Of a stretch of 12,652 nt of DNA, positions 12,527 to 12,652 are shown piece after piece. Positions within the stretch are counted from its first letter, which is position 1. Every line of letters begins with the position of its first letter. The notes beneath the pieces are model-generated. The model was not told the DNA's origin and ran no database searches. It saw nothing but the letters and a program-made list of their open reading frames with translations. The stretch is taken from positions 1 through 12,652 of the forward strand of contig JAOXYC010183690.1 of NCBI GenBank assembly GCA_028565715.1. Direction: 5' to 3'. This stretch comes from Phoronis pallida. Its lineage: Eukaryota > Phoronida > Phoronidae. The translations under genes were made by a program, and so were the position numbers.

Positions 12527-12652
12527 TACTAACTTCTGTGCTAATTTTAACGCTATAAGCCAGCTATAATCTTATCATAATAAATTTAGCTAAGATTTCC
12601 CTTTCTTAATATTTCAAAATTTTATTTTGTTAGAGGTATGTTATACTTTCAA

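Overview
The window looks like nuclear DNA of an invertebrate animal. It is AT-rich and cut by many GT-AG introns. It carries tRNA-derived SINE sequence with an (ATT)n tail and many short inverted-repeat elements. The species cannot be named from the sequence. Two protein-coding genes are present, both truncated by the window edges, and they point at each other tail to tail. Almost all coding sequence is in short exons rather than long open frames.

Left part (about 1-3566, + strand): the last five coding exons of a MITD1 orthologue (MIT domain plus C-terminal phospholipase-D-like domain, an ESCRT-III partner in abscission). Exon phases chain without a break and give 204 residues; only the exon or exons for roughly the first 45-50 residues lie upstream of the window.

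Middle (3567-5626): about 2.06 kb between the two stop codons. It holds the presumed 3' UTRs of both genes, candidate poly(A) signals on both strands, and a 91-bp foldback.

Right part (5627-12166, - strand): the C-terminal half of a centriolar coiled-coil protein of the CEP135/TSGA10 (Bld10) family. There are 11 constitutive coding exons (543 residues) plus a probable in-frame 15-nt microexon (548 residues). The colinear match to the C-terminal half of vertebrate CEP135 is clear. TSGA10 is the vertebrate paralogue and is almost equally similar in places.

The introns hold most of the noncoding structure: a full tRNA-derived SINE (5758-6085), a perfect 23-bp terminal-inverted-repeat element (6270-6393), a 279-bp inverted-repeat element (2975-3253), several foldbacks (944-1022, 9468-9580, 11673-11844), a TCAAGGAC array (11124-11236), tRNA-like fossils near the right edge, and a hammerhead-ribozyme-like core at 17-50.

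The observations most worth following are the 15-nt microexon in the Ser/Pro/Arg-rich tail of the CEP135-like protein, an intron-retention alternative stop in the same tail, and the MITD1-CEP135/TSGA10 linkage, which recalls the human MITD1-TSGA10 neighbourhood. I found no unknown multi-gene system.
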